Assembly (NCBI GenBank): GCA_037013495.1
Contig: CM072812.1
Location: 62,466,938-62,530,937 of the forward strand
DNA: 64,000 bases
Reading direction: 5' to 3'
From: Hippophae tibetana
Taxonomy: Eukaryota; Streptophyta; Magnoliopsida; Rosales; Elaeagnaceae
Shown: piece after piece, positions 1-11,600 of the stretch
Numbering within the stretch: position 1 is the first letter of the stretch
Layout of the letters: every line of letters starts with the position of its first letter
Made by a program: the position numbers and the translations under genes
The notes under the pieces: generated by a model
What the model was told of the DNA's origin: nothing
The model's input: the letters and a program-made list of their open reading frames with translations, nothing else
The model's database searches: none

Positions 1-225
1 ATTTGGTGAAAAACTGCAATCCTAGATTTTTTTTATTTTGTTACACAACTCTTTATTTAACTTCTTCCAATTAACGATTTTTTTGGAGAAAATTGGAGTG
101 AAATAATTTTAGTATTCAACAAACTATAGTGACAAATCTCCGTGGGAACGATAACTCACTTATCAAATATTATTACTTGTGACTATGTATACTTGCACGT
201 TTTATGTTCTTCAAAAGAGACAACA
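1..225 (+). mobile_element. 3' end of a Ty3/gypsy LTR (family H)
   Basis: This is the last part of an LTR whose beginning lies left of the window. It aligns along its length with the end of the solo LTR at 49140-52698. Both share a CTCCGTGGGAACGAT block, then TTACTTGTGA, TATACTTGCACG and a terminal AAGAGACAACA. No primer-binding site follows position 225, so this is probably a solo LTR or a truncated copy rather than the start of an element. Confidence 0.75.
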
Positions 226-371
226 GCTATAGCTAGTAAGATTTTATTATGTTTTGGTGCATATATATAAACTCTCAAATATAATTGCACTCTTATTTTA
301 ATATATTATGAATTTTAATATTGTAATTGATAAATTTATTGTAATTTATATTTAAAAATGGGGTTAATTTA

Positions 372-1071
372 GATGTATATGGTCACGGTTTAAGTGTAAC
401 TAAGACAATAGACATACCATTAAATAATAGTCTTATAAAATACTGAGTCCATAAACATATCATTTTGTCTTGGTCTTATAAAAGACCGAGACCAAATGAT
501 AGGTTTATAACCTCGATATTTTAAAGATTGTGATCAAATGGTATGTCTATAGTCTATAAAATACTGACCAAATAGTATGTCTATGACCTCGATCTTTTAA
601 AAACTGTGACCAAATGGTATTTCTATGGTCATTGTTTTATAAAAGATCGAGACCAAATGGTATATATATGGCCTCAATGTTTTATAAAATCGTGACCAAA
701 TGATATGTCTACGGTCTTGATTTTATAAAAGACCATAACCAATTGGTACCAAATGGTATGTCTATAGACTTAGTCTTTTATAAGACTGTGATCAAATGGT
801 ATGTTTATGATCATGGTCTTATAAAAGACTGAGGCCAAATGGTATATCTATGACCTCGATTTTTTATAAAATCTTGACCAAATGGTATGTCTACAGCCTC
901 GATCTTATAAAAGACCATGACCAATTGGTATATCTTTGGTCTCGGTTAAAAACCAAGACTATATGTAAGATTCTATGGTCTTTTACACTCAGGCCTTAGT
1001 TTTTATAATTGTGGTCCTAGATCTACGATTAAGGTTAAAAATCGAGGCTATATATCAATTTTTTAGTAGTG
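372..1071. mobile_element. CACTA (En/Spm) DNA transposon, one terminal region
   Basis: Read on the minus strand, the right edge begins CACTACTAAAAAATTGATAT at position 1071, which is the terminal signature of CACTA transposons. Inward of it are GC-richer motifs (CCTCGATTTTTAACC) and then a dense array of short subterminal repeats, as CACTA transposase-binding regions have. No matching terminus or transposase is seen to the left, where an LTR fragment lies, so this is one end of a truncated element. The family call rests on the terminus and the repeat layout; the left limit is approximate. Confidence 0.7.
478..940. repeat. 42-44 bp tandem subterminal repeat array
   Basis: About ten to eleven diverged units carry the core ACCAAATGGTATGTCTAT followed by CCTCGATCTTTTATAAAA. 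Core starts fall near 491, 533, 567, 609, 652, 694, 738, 791, 833, 877 and 919, so the period is almost always 42-44 bp. Many units include the palindrome GGTCTTATAAAAGACC. The array is the inner part of the CACTA end and probably served as transposase-binding sites. Confidence 0.75.
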
Positions 1072-1189
1072 CCATGAAGGGTTATACTCACTAAAACCCC
1101 ATATACATCCATCATTGTAAGTTTGGCATAGTTTTATTGCTTTCATTTATCTGGTTTCATTTATCACTTTAATTTATTACTTTCATTTA

Positions 1190-1445
1190 TCTACTTTTAT
1201 TTACTTGTTTTCTTTAGATATTAATTTAATTTAGAATTTTTATTTTTATTTTTTCAAATTGATAATTTGTGAGAATGTTTAGGATTAATTTTTCTTAAAT
1301 AAATTAGAAAATTAATTTGACTTTTTAAAGCCACAGTAGTTCATTGAGACAATCTTGGGAGTATATTTATCACTTCACAAGTGATACATACACTTGCGAG
1401 TTCTTTATAAATATAAAATTTGGTAATCAATTTTTTTTGCATCAA
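1190..1445 (+). mobile_element. Decayed Athila-like LTR tail
   Basis: The block with CTTGGGAGTATATTTATCA and ACACTTGCGAG resembles the last 150 bases of the Athila LTRs in this window (for example 21780-21904). The start and any primer-binding site are not recognisable. Low-confidence remnant. Confidence 0.4.
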
Positions 1446-1659
1446 GAGGCTCTAAATTTTTCAAAAGCAAAGACTCCTAAAGTGGTGTATTAATTTAGGC
1501 ATCGTCCAAGGTCTACCTAGCATAATAAATGGCATGGAGTACTTTATCTCTTTGCATCACACATTAATTGAAATGATTTTCTCCAATCCAATTGATTGAT
1601 GTCATTTTAAATATATATTTTTACATTGACTCCAAAATATTTACAATAAGTTAGTGTTC

Positions 1660-3085
1660 CCTATACATTTTATGTGTTTATTTTATGTTATACTTGTGAT
1701 TAGTGTGGACTTTAGCAAAAAGTGATTGAACAATGTGTTAAGAGCTTAAACAGGGAACTCGATCAATCATATCTCAATCAAAGTAGTCAATCGATTGAGC
1801 TTCGCTCAAGATCGATCGAGGATGTAGGACAAGAATGGAAAAGGGTGATCGATTGATTGATAAGGGTATCAATTGATTGAGATATAGGTAGATCGATCAA
1901 GCTTTGCTCGAGTTCTCTCATGTTGAAAATTGGAAATTGATCTAGTTAGGGCATGAATTTAATGATTTTTAGTACCAACTTCTAATCCTAGCCATTGGAT
2001 CAATCATAATATAATCCTAATCAAATCAAGATCAAAATTATGCAATATAAGCAGCTAAAGGACTCATTAATCACACATAATTGCTACACGGAACACAATA
2101 GATCAAGAGCACATCTAAGGGAAACTCTTGAAGGATATTGACAAGAAATGATTGAAGATTGAAGATTGAAGAGTGGGGTTATTTTAGCATCATCATCTAT
2201 AATTCCTAAAATTTTCTTATTATTTATTTTCTTATTAGTTTTCATGATTGTAATGTTGAATTATCTAGAATCCATGCCTAGCTAAACTTCTAATGTGATT
2301 ATGGGTAATTCCAAGCTCTAGATTATAATTTAATTAATATAGTGTCACGAAATTTTTTAATTTTAATTCTTCATATTTAACGTGTTTGAATTCTTTGACT
2401 ATGCATGCTATAAATTAGGTGTACAACTAATTTGTTGCATCAATATATTTATATCTAGAGAAGGTGTTAACACATAATCGTTAATATTTTTTAAGTGGTA
2501 TATTGTGGCTACTATTATAAGTAGGATTGAATACCTTTATTAGAGGCTAAATGATTGTTTTAATCTTATTTTGATTAGTAATCATATTTTTAGATCTTGA
2601 GACAATGAATAAATTTAATCTGATAAGTGTACTTTTAGGTTTTTAAGAATATAGGTCTGCTAATAGGTGGACCTTTAATCAATTGCATGGTAAAAAATAA
2701 TAAGAAATCTTAAGTGGACGTAGATTTCTAAAGTTAGAGTTAAGAACTCAAAAATAATTCTAAATTATGAAAGTAATTTAGATCTTAAGAAATTAATTTA
2801 CATTCATGACATGTTTAATAAAATTGTAGACTAATGGTAAAGACAATGTCATAATCACATAACTCTCATAATCGTTTTGCAACTTCCTTTATTATTTAAT
2901 GTTATTTTATTCAAAAGAAATTCTAAATTTCAATTTGTTAATTTTAATTAACTCCTTAATGAACTAATAAATAGTAGTATAAATTGTCACCAATCCACGT
3001 GGATAAGACAATACTAGTTCCTAAAATTACTTATCACTTGAACATGATCATATACACTCACATGTTCTAAGTTGTGTCAAAGTTT
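1660..3085 (+). mobile_element. Decayed Ty3/gypsy LTR (L), Athila/Tat type
   Basis: About 1.4 kb without reading frames. It ends with the block typical of these LTRs (CACGTGGATAAGACAA, ACTTATCACTTGAAC, then TATACACTC). It is followed at 3086 by a recognisable but eroded tRNA-Asp primer-binding site, which fixes the strand and the right edge. The left edge is a guess. The first 250 bases hold repeated CGATYGATTGAG motifs. The decay makes it one of the older LTRs here. Confidence 0.5.
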
Positions 3086-3102
3086 TAGCACCATTGTTGA
3101 GG
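3086..3102 (+). other. Eroded tRNA-Asp primer-binding site of LTR L
   Basis: TAGCACCATTGTTGAGG is the Athila-type site TGGCGCCGTTGCCGGGG with only C-to-T and G-to-A differences. It lies just after the LTR-like block. Confidence 0.55.
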
Positions 3103-3106
3103 TAAA

Positions 3107-3842
3107 AGTTGGAAAAGAATAACAATTTTAATTGGTTCTAATACTAGTTTTTTTCTTTTAAGATGTGAAATGCATTACGCACTTGTCATCGAATTCGAAT
3201 TTAAGTTGTAGATATTTTTCCAATAGATTGCATAGAGATATAGAGATTTTGAAAAGTCTTTAACGAACTTTAGTAGAAACCTGCATGCCTAAGAATTAGG
3301 TTTATTAGTAAATTATTAAAAATAACACTAGTAAAATTTATAACAATAAAAATAAAATCTTAATAATATTAAATAAGATTTAATTGGACAACGTTTGACA
3401 TTGAATAGGTATAAATAATTGTAATTCAATTTAAATGATATCTAATTAAACAGTGTTTAAAATAAAATGATTGACTCTTTTTAAATAAGAAAAATATATG
3501 AAGTAAACATAAGAGATGCTATTTTTATAGTTATGAGGTTAAAATGTATTATTTTTATTATATTTTCAAAATTATTCTTCACTCAACATTTTTGATGTTA
3601 TATAACTTGCAACAACGTATTTTTGTTATTTAGATTATACCATTCTGATGATTGGTGTCTAATTTTCGATCATTTTGTTTTCGGATTGGCCAAATGGGAA
3701 GAACGGTTTATGAGAATTTGACAACAAACGCAATCCTGAAGGATTGCTTTACTTTGTTAATTGTTTTCTCCTGTGAGACCTTAGAAATATTTCCATGAAC
3801 TGCGTAACCTGGAAACATGAGTACAACACTTCAAAAAATTAA
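3107..3842. other. Unassigned AT-rich DNA
   Basis: No reading frame, RNA gene or recognisable repeat family was seen. The first 200 bases may be leader of the element belonging to LTR L. The stretch near 3640-3830 is slightly less AT-rich and unrecognised. Confidence 0.4.
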
Positions 3843-4075
3843 ATGAGAAACCAACAAAAAAAATATCTTCAAAATTTCTAAGTATAAAAATTTCATTCTA
3901 TCTTTTATATTTTTATTATTAAAAAAAGTTTAACATTATTTTATTTTAAATATCGTTCAAATTTAATTACGATCATTTAAATTATTTTTATGTTAAACAT
4001 CATTTATTTAGATTTCATTTAATATTTTTAGATGATATTTTTATTATTATAAATTTTAAAGAATTTTTTTTAATT
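3843..4075. repeat. AT-rich dispersed repeat, copy 1
   Basis: This segment aligns in the same direction with 4293-4537. Shared blocks are GAGAAA near the start, ATATTTTTATTA followed by an A-run, and TTTTTATTATTATAAATTTT near the end. It has no coding capacity. It could be a MITE-like element, but clear terminal inverted repeats were not found. Confidence 0.5.
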
Positions 4076-4292
4076 TCTCAAATTAAATTAAGAAATCAGT
4101 TAAAAAAAGGGAAGAACATGAAGATCGTGAATTGCTCTTGTACGTTGTTATTTAACGGAAAAGCAACTATTTCGAGTTAATAAAGGAAAAGATTCGGTCT
4201 TCAATCTTAATTTCATATGTAATCATTTTCCCAGGTTACTGTCATAAAACCGACACAAGCTGATTAACCTCAATGTTTTTAGGAAAATGTTT

Positions 4293-4537
4293 TTGAGAAA
4301 AATAAAATACATCTTTAAAATTTACTACTATAAAAATATATCATTTTCATTTCATATTTTTATTAATAAAAAAAAATTAACACACTATTTCATCATATTA
4401 AATATTAAATGTTATTCAATAAACACCTTTTAAATTAAAATACAATTATTTAAACTCTCTTAATATTAATAACTATTAAATTAAATCCATTAGAATATTA
4501 TTTTTATTATTATAAATTTTAAAATATTTTTTTTAAC
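4293..4537. repeat. AT-rich dispersed repeat, copy 2
   Basis: Second copy of the segment at 3843-4075, in direct orientation and separated by about 220 bases. Both lie 3' of the CASPL gene. Confidence 0.5.
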
Positions 4538-5160
4538 TTTCCAATAATATTTTCATACAAAAACAATACGGTGTCACTGTTACTTCAACACTCAATTTTC
4601 CCAACTAACATCCAATATAAAATACACGCATCATTTAATACATACAATAAATTAATACATAAAAAATTAGTCATTAACATTTGTAGCAATGAGATGTTGC
4701 CACCTAATTTGTGAATTCAATAATTTTATGGTAAATAGCATTTTCCAAGATTTCAGATTAAAGCATACTAACATGTAAATATACTTGAAAACTATGGAGC
4801 AAATTTATGTGGCCAGAGAGCAAAAATCTGAAAGCAACTATAGAATTGCTCACACGAAAAGCGTTTCCGTTGGTATGTCATACAGTGATGTTTTCGGGGT
4901 CAGGGCATAAATTGTACCATTTTTCGTAACAAATGCTCTTTGATCACCTAATTTTTTAATTAAGACACCGTAAAAGGTAAATACATTTATTCATATAATT
5001 AATAAAAATATCACTTTATTATGATATGTTTTTGAAATGAGATGGTCCCATTTTTTTAAAACAAATGCACATTAATAAGATAACTTTTGAATTATATATT
5101 ATGAAAAATGAATACATTTAATCATATAATCATTAAAAATACCACTTCAGATCCTATAAT
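4538..5160. other. 3' intergenic flank of the CASPL gene
   Basis: AT-rich, with no frame or RNA gene seen. The 3' UTR of the minus-strand gene ends somewhere between about 5150 and 5490. I could not choose a polyadenylation site. Confidence 0.4.
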
Positions 5161-5490
5161 TATTCAAAAAATATACCTCTAGTCTATCAGGAGATCAAAC
5201 TTTACACTGAAGGACAAAACTTTCATACTGAAGGACAAAACATTCGTAAACAACAGGAATAAAAATACCCAAACCATTACTCTTTCTTTGGATCACACTA
5301 TCACCAAAAAAAAAACAAAAAAAAAAAAGATTCTTGGAGTCGAACTTGTTTGACTTGAACGGGAACGAGAAAGAGAGTATTAACCAACAGTTCACAAGCA
5401 CAGCAAACAAGTATTCTCTTAAAGCAAAATCAGCTGTAAGTTTCCTTTTGAAAAAAACATAATTCATTGCTAATGTTTCTAGGCTGGGTT

Positions 5491-5682
5491 TTACCGAGAA
5501 GCGAGGGACCAAAAGTTCAAAATAAAAGATGGACAAACAGTAAACCAGCTGATAAAAGCCATAGCTGTAGCAGTCTCAAACCTAGTGCAGTGGTTCAGAG
5601 CACATTTGTTTAGATCATTGGATATGAGGACAGTTATACCAGCAGATGCGCATGCAGCAGCAAATGTAAGAGTGGATGTCAC
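5491..5682 (-). CDS. CASPL5A: CASPL5A exon 3 and stop
   Basis: 192 nt start [15 protein letters not shown], carry membrane segments 3 and 4 and stop with TAA at 5491-5493. The acceptor TTTTTTCTGCAG immediately precedes 5682, and the reading phase is 0. Confidence 0.92.
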   Translation of the reverse strand: MTSTLTFAAACASAGITVLISNDLNKCALNHCTRFETATAMAFISWFTVCPSFILNFWSLASR

Positions 5683-8600
5683 CTGCAGAAAAAACAAAGA
5701 TGATTCCAGTAAACTAGTGATTAACTTAATCAACCTGAAATTGAACTTGGTTCATCCCTATGGGATTGTAATAGGATGATATTATGTAATGAAATTAAAC
5801 TGAATGGAAACAATATTACTCTGAATATGTTTGGTTTGAATAATTGAATCAAAATGAAGGTAAAATCGAAAGCAAATTTTATTGTCTAAACTTGAATAAA
5901 CATGGAAAATAGCAATTAATATGTTTCAAATAACGAAATATGGTTGAAAAAAACAATATATATAAACAAATAAGTAAAAGAAATATAGTAATGCAATTTA
6001 TGCTTTTGGTTGGTAGATTGAAAGAATATTACAGCAAATGGTATAATTGATTCTTTTCTTTTTCCTCCTAAAATTCAAACCAAACAAATCAACATCCAAA
6101 TTTTCAATTATCTTACATTACACTCCTACCCTCCAAACAGTTTCTTAGCTATCTTTTCCAAACATTGGATAAGTGCTTAATTACAACGAAACAAGAAACA
6201 GTGAATAACAAAAAAGAAGACAACCACAGCAAGTTTTCTCTTACGAGAAATAATATGGTAAAACCACAAACTTCGTAGGAGCTCTAGCAACTCAGGCAAT
6301 GAAAGGCTGTTGGAGTACCAAAAAATCATGTTATGCCTCCAAAAGAAGTTTTGAAATGTAGATATTGCTTTTGAAAATGTGTTTAAATAAGTTTTATTTT
6401 TGAACAAGTATTCAGTTTTGGATACAAATTGAGTATGGGGTCAAAAATACAAGATAATGTACAATGGGTCAAATCGATAAATGCTCAAAAAGAAACAGCA
6501 TAGAGACAAAGAATGTGAGAGACGTAGCATATAGCTGGTGAAGCACATACATAGAATTCTAAAAATAAAAGATGCAATTACAATTACTAACATAGTAAAA
6601 GCAACTTCCACGTCACAAACAAAATTAAAGAATAGTGCCGAAGATATCAAGAGCCCATTACTAAGGTTATAAAAGAGTTTTGCAATTTCGTTCTTACCCC
6701 ATCACCAATAGTGAACAAACTGACAACGCTGTAGTTTCGCAAACTCCGCTTCACTAAAAGGGCATATATATCGATCATTGCTAAGGCGAAGCTCCACAAA
6801 CATTGCAAGCTAACAGCACCTACAAGGTAACTGATGCAGTAATATATACACAAACAGTTATCAACTTTGACTTGTACACTAGAAAATAAATCTAAAACAA
6901 CAAAGTTCATTGATAAAGACAACTAGTAGTAGTAAAACATCATTCACAACCCAAAAATGCCCATAACTTTCAGGAAGATTTTCAAACTCCACACCATCTC
7001 TGGACAAAACAAACATCTCAGTTTAAAAGAAACAGGCAAGCTATTAGGGAATACCTAAGGATTCAGAGCCATATCTAATCTTGACTTCTCTCCAAGGAGC
7101 AATGATGATTCTTTTCTTAAATCTGCATTTGCGTTTGAACCAACATGACACTGTTTGTGAGATTTTGAAAATAAACACGACTGTTTATAAAGCTTCTTTC
7201 TATTTGTTTTTGAACAGCAGAAGAAGATCTTGCTTCTACCTTCAAAAATCAATTGCTCTAAATCGGTCGACTCGGATGCCTCAGACAGCAAAATCTTCAT
7301 AGAAGCTTGAGTTAGAACCGCCTCGTTGAACGGATACGGCAAGTTTCTGACTCGTTCTTGGTCAGTTCTAGAAACTTCTTGGCCTTCTCCATGTTTTCTT
7401 CACCATGTTTCATTGCATCTGCGACGAGTTTGTGAAAGAATTGTGATACGAAAGTGAACAGAGCTGAAATCATTGAAGAATCGAAAGGCTAAAAACAGAG
7501 AGCATCTTAAGCATATCAACAATGGCGTTCCACTTGATCTAAACAAGGTTGTGAGCAAGGTCATCTTCATCTTCTATTCATGAGAATCAAAGAATCACGA
7601 GCAAGAATTTTCGGATTCAAATTGCTCTTGATCTACCATCACCATCACAGCAGCTTTTTCTCCTTGGTGTGAACTACAGCCCCACCGCTACAGTAGCTCT
7701 GTTTCCACCACCATCAGATGATTTGAAATTCAATTAGAATCTCCTCATCTCCTACGATAAAGCCATTTTAAGAAAACATTGTTTCATCTGTTCATCGCCT
7801 TGCCTTTTTCCTCACTATTTTTTCAGAACTAGTTTCGTGTTTTCTACCTATTACTTCTATGGTGTATATGTTATGTGATGTTATTGCTGGTTTGCTTTGG
7901 AGGATTTTGATACTATCTGTTGCTTGCAAGATTCGATCTATTCTATCTCTTGGTCCTCTTATAGTCTTTTTATGCTGGTTAAACTCCCTTTTGTAAATTT
8001 TGGTGAAGCTATGATTTACAAAAAATATTTTTTCTCTGGCCATTCTGTTATCTTTATCTCTGCATCATACTCAAGGTGTATGTGAATTAAGAGGTTTTGG
8101 ATGATAATTATGCCTTTCTGCTGTGATGTTTTGAAAGTTTTGGTAGCAGTTGCAGTATTGCAAATTATTAGCACAAAGAAATCGGTTTGAGATCCAGTGA
8201 AGCCCGGTTGGCTGAGTGTTAGTCTTACAACTGGAAAGGTGGTGTTGAATCTTGATGTTATAGGCAATAAAAAGTTGGTTTGGGATCCAGGTAAACTTGG
8301 ATGGATGAGCCTCTCCTCCATTTGTTTACTACTTTGGATGATTTTGACTTCTTTTGATTTGTTTTCGCTTTATTGTTTGGATGTTGATGTTTGCAGTGGT
8401 TTGTTGTTTTGTTTGGTTGTATGCTCCATAGAGTATTGTCAGTCTTTTGTTTTAGGTTGTATTTTGTTAGTTATTTTTCTTCTATTGTAGTCTGGTCATG
8501 GTTGTCATTTGTCTCCTTTAACTGGCTTAGTTAGCTCATTTTCTTCTAGTTGGACGGCTAAGAAGGCGTCTGATATTGCTTTTAAAGACTTTGATTTGAT

Positions 8601-11600
8601 GAGTATGGTCTAGTTCTTTCTTATTCATTGTTTGTGTCCATTTCTTGAGATTGTTTTTTCTCGAGTTACCTAGTTGGATTGTTAGGGAGAGAGAATTGTT
8701 GTAGCTTATGGTTTCTAGTGGTGTTATTAGTAATTTGTTTAGCTTTATTCTTTAATGAGAATTCCATATGTAGAAATAATTATACGAAGTTTAATTGTTT
8801 TTCTGACTCAAATAAGTAATCGGAACCTAGATGAGGGGTGGAGATGTCAACCAATGGAATCTTTTCGCAAGCTCTACACCATTTTTGGCTAAACCAAATT
8901 AAGAAAATAACATAGCGAAAGTACAAAATAATATGTTGAAATTCAACACACAACAAAAATTACCAACAATAAGGAAGAACAAACTGCCATAAATGCATTA
9001 GTTATGGTGTACCTCGTAGGCTCTTATCCAAGCTACTAACATGTATAAGCATAGAAAACATCACACCGCATGCAAAACAGCTATACATACTGAAAAGTTA
9101 TAAAAGATTTTCAATCACTTCAAGACCTTATATGCAGAAATATGTTCGATAAGGAGAAAGAATCCGACATCTAATACACAACCATAATAAGGAGATATTA
9201 ACTCTTTAAAGACTCATATCAAACTCACAAGTAGTTAAAAGGCAGACGCAATATAAATTAATTAGAAAGCAAGCAATTTAATTTAATACAACAAAAACAA
9301 TGAATAATAGAAAGCTATAGGCATGCATGATAGAAAGGAAAGAAAACATGCGGCAACATATAACAGATATGTTTTCTAATCAGAGTCTACATTTAGTATG
9401 TTAATACATACACGATAGAAACCCAGATTATACTAACACATAATCTGATCATACCTAACTATATTGAAGGAGTCCAAGACCAAACACAATCAGGTTAAAA
9501 GATATGGACTCCTTAAGGACTAATCCCAAACAATCAAACAACAGAAAGAAAAACACTTGACAGAAAGCAATGAATGCATTAATCACAGATAGCCAGAAAT
9601 AAACAACAGATAAATTATATGGAATTTAGATACCAAGAAATAAACAATAAAAGCTTTCTCATGAAAGTTTAAATTTCAATATATAGAGATATACACAATT
9701 TAAATTCTGATTGTACTAGCCAAACATTAGAGCATACATAACACCAAATATAACAAGATAAACCCACATAAAATCTTTACCTATGTGGTAACATCTTCGG
9801 ATTGCTTATGACAATCACTCAATAGCAAACAAATAAACTAAACAATAAAACAATTACAACCCAGATAGAAATAAAACCTCTATTACTATTATCAATTGGG
9901 ACCTCTATCTGAACTACCTATTGTTGCTCTCCCTTGTTGCCTCCGTAATTGATGACTGTGAAAATAGTTATTAGCGTACTTTTTTACTTAATATTTACTT
10001 GTTTTATTCAATAAATAGTATTTTTGAGGCTAAACATATTAAAATACAAAGTTTTTAGTGAAAAGGGGTGAAAATATAATTTTTGGAATTTTTTGAAATT
10101 TTTATGGATTTTTTGGGCAAGCCATGTAGATGCCACACGAGCTGGGACAACAAACTGTAAATTGCCGTGTATGAAGAGGAACGCAACGTATGACACGTGT
10201 CAGCACCGCGTTCAATCCGAGTTCAGATCGCGGTTAAATAACACTGACACGTGTCGTCACACGATTGCTCACCGCAATCCACCAGCACGCCACGCCATCT
10301 GCATCTGCGAATGACAATGCACCGCATAGCGTTGACTCATAATGCATTGACTTCGACCAGTCTCCACTGCCACGCGTCGTGCTCTAATTCGCCTAATAAA
10401 TTTTGTGTCACGTGTCGCATTGTGATTGGCTAGCGCTATTAATTTTGATTGTTTTGATTTGAGTCCTTGATCTGAAACTGTTCAGACGGTCCAGATTGTA
10501 CCTGAGCACTATTTAAACCTCTAATCACCCCATAAACCCTTATGAGCCACCATTAGCATAATTTTGATTAGTTTTTGAAGCTAAAAAAAGAGAAAATATT
10601 AAAAAATTCAAATAGATATAATTTTGGTAGAGATTTAAGAGAAAATTAGTACTACAATTCAAGAGATTGTTGTAGTTCTTCTTCTACTCTTTTCTTTTAT
10701 CAATTTTTATGTCTTTCTTTATGAAAAATATGAGTTTTATGGACAAAATTATGTCTAGTTAATTTATTAATCTAGGGATCTTATGAACCCAATTTTTAAC
10801 ATGTGATGATCTAATATTTTACCTCAATTATAATTTTAATTTAATTATATTATTCAATCTGAATTTTATGCTATTAATTGTTTGACTAACAATTTATCTA
10901 TAGAAATAATTAATTAGATTTGAGAGAATTACTCAATTTTTTGTCTTGAACAAATAACATGCATAGTTTTTAGACAAAGATGTATAATTCTTATGTATGT
11001 GATCCATAATTGATAAACTTAATGAGTAGTATGCAATTTAATTGGCATGAGAGTGATTAAATTAATTACTATATAGTGTATAGTTTACTTGAGAGAGGAA
11101 TAGATACTAAGTTAGATTCAATTGATCATGTAATTAATTGATAATTATATTAGGATTATTTTAGTTATTCACATGTTTAGAAAATTGGAAAATTAAATAT
11201 TCCTAGATATTTTCTCATATATTTTTTTAGTTACCAAATATGATTTAATTAATTATTATTATTTACTTTTAGTTATTTTAATTTTCCTTAAAATATAAAA
11301 ACACAAAAAAAATTGATTTTTATTTTTTTTAGTTTTAAAAATTAGTTTATAATAAAAGAATCTATTTGGGAACGATTTTTTTATTATTATATTATTTGTT
11401 GCGATACGTATACTTAAGTATTCATTACACACACAATTTGTGTGGCGATCAACAACAACCTGGTCTAACACACGAATCCAACTATCCTCCAAAGCCAACA
11501 CCACTCTATGTGATGTGATCAGTAGTAACCTTAGATTAGTAATGTGAAGTGAATAATTAAACATGATGACTTCCCTCAATCACGAACACTCATCAAGCAA

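Larger units (their letters stand above)
9950..11456 (+). mobile_element. Gypsy-type LTR (J) inside LTR K
   Basis: About 1.5 kb starting near TGATGACTGTG (compare TGATAACTGTATG of LTR H). It ends with GGGAACGATTTT, GCGATACGTATACTTAAG and GTGTGGCGATCAACA, the layout of LTR H. A GC-rich promoter block (10090-10440) and a TATA-like TATTTAAA at 10510 are present. Copia LTR sequence resumes right after it, so it looks like a solo LTR inserted into K. The exact left edge and target duplication were not resolved. Confidence 0.55.

Noticed and set aside
226-1440. Short repeats near the left edge as a CRISPR-like array
   Set aside because: Units are contiguous and diverged without unique spacers, and the segment ends in a CACTA terminus; plant nuclear DNA.
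5195-5536. 113-codon minus-strand frame overlapping the end of CASPL5A
   Set aside because: It overlaps exon 3 out of frame and the 3' UTR; Phe-rich composition from T-tracts.
8197-8490. 97-codon plus-strand frame in CASPL intron 1
   Set aside because: No recognisable domain, no splice or promoter support, and it lies in an intron of the opposite strand.
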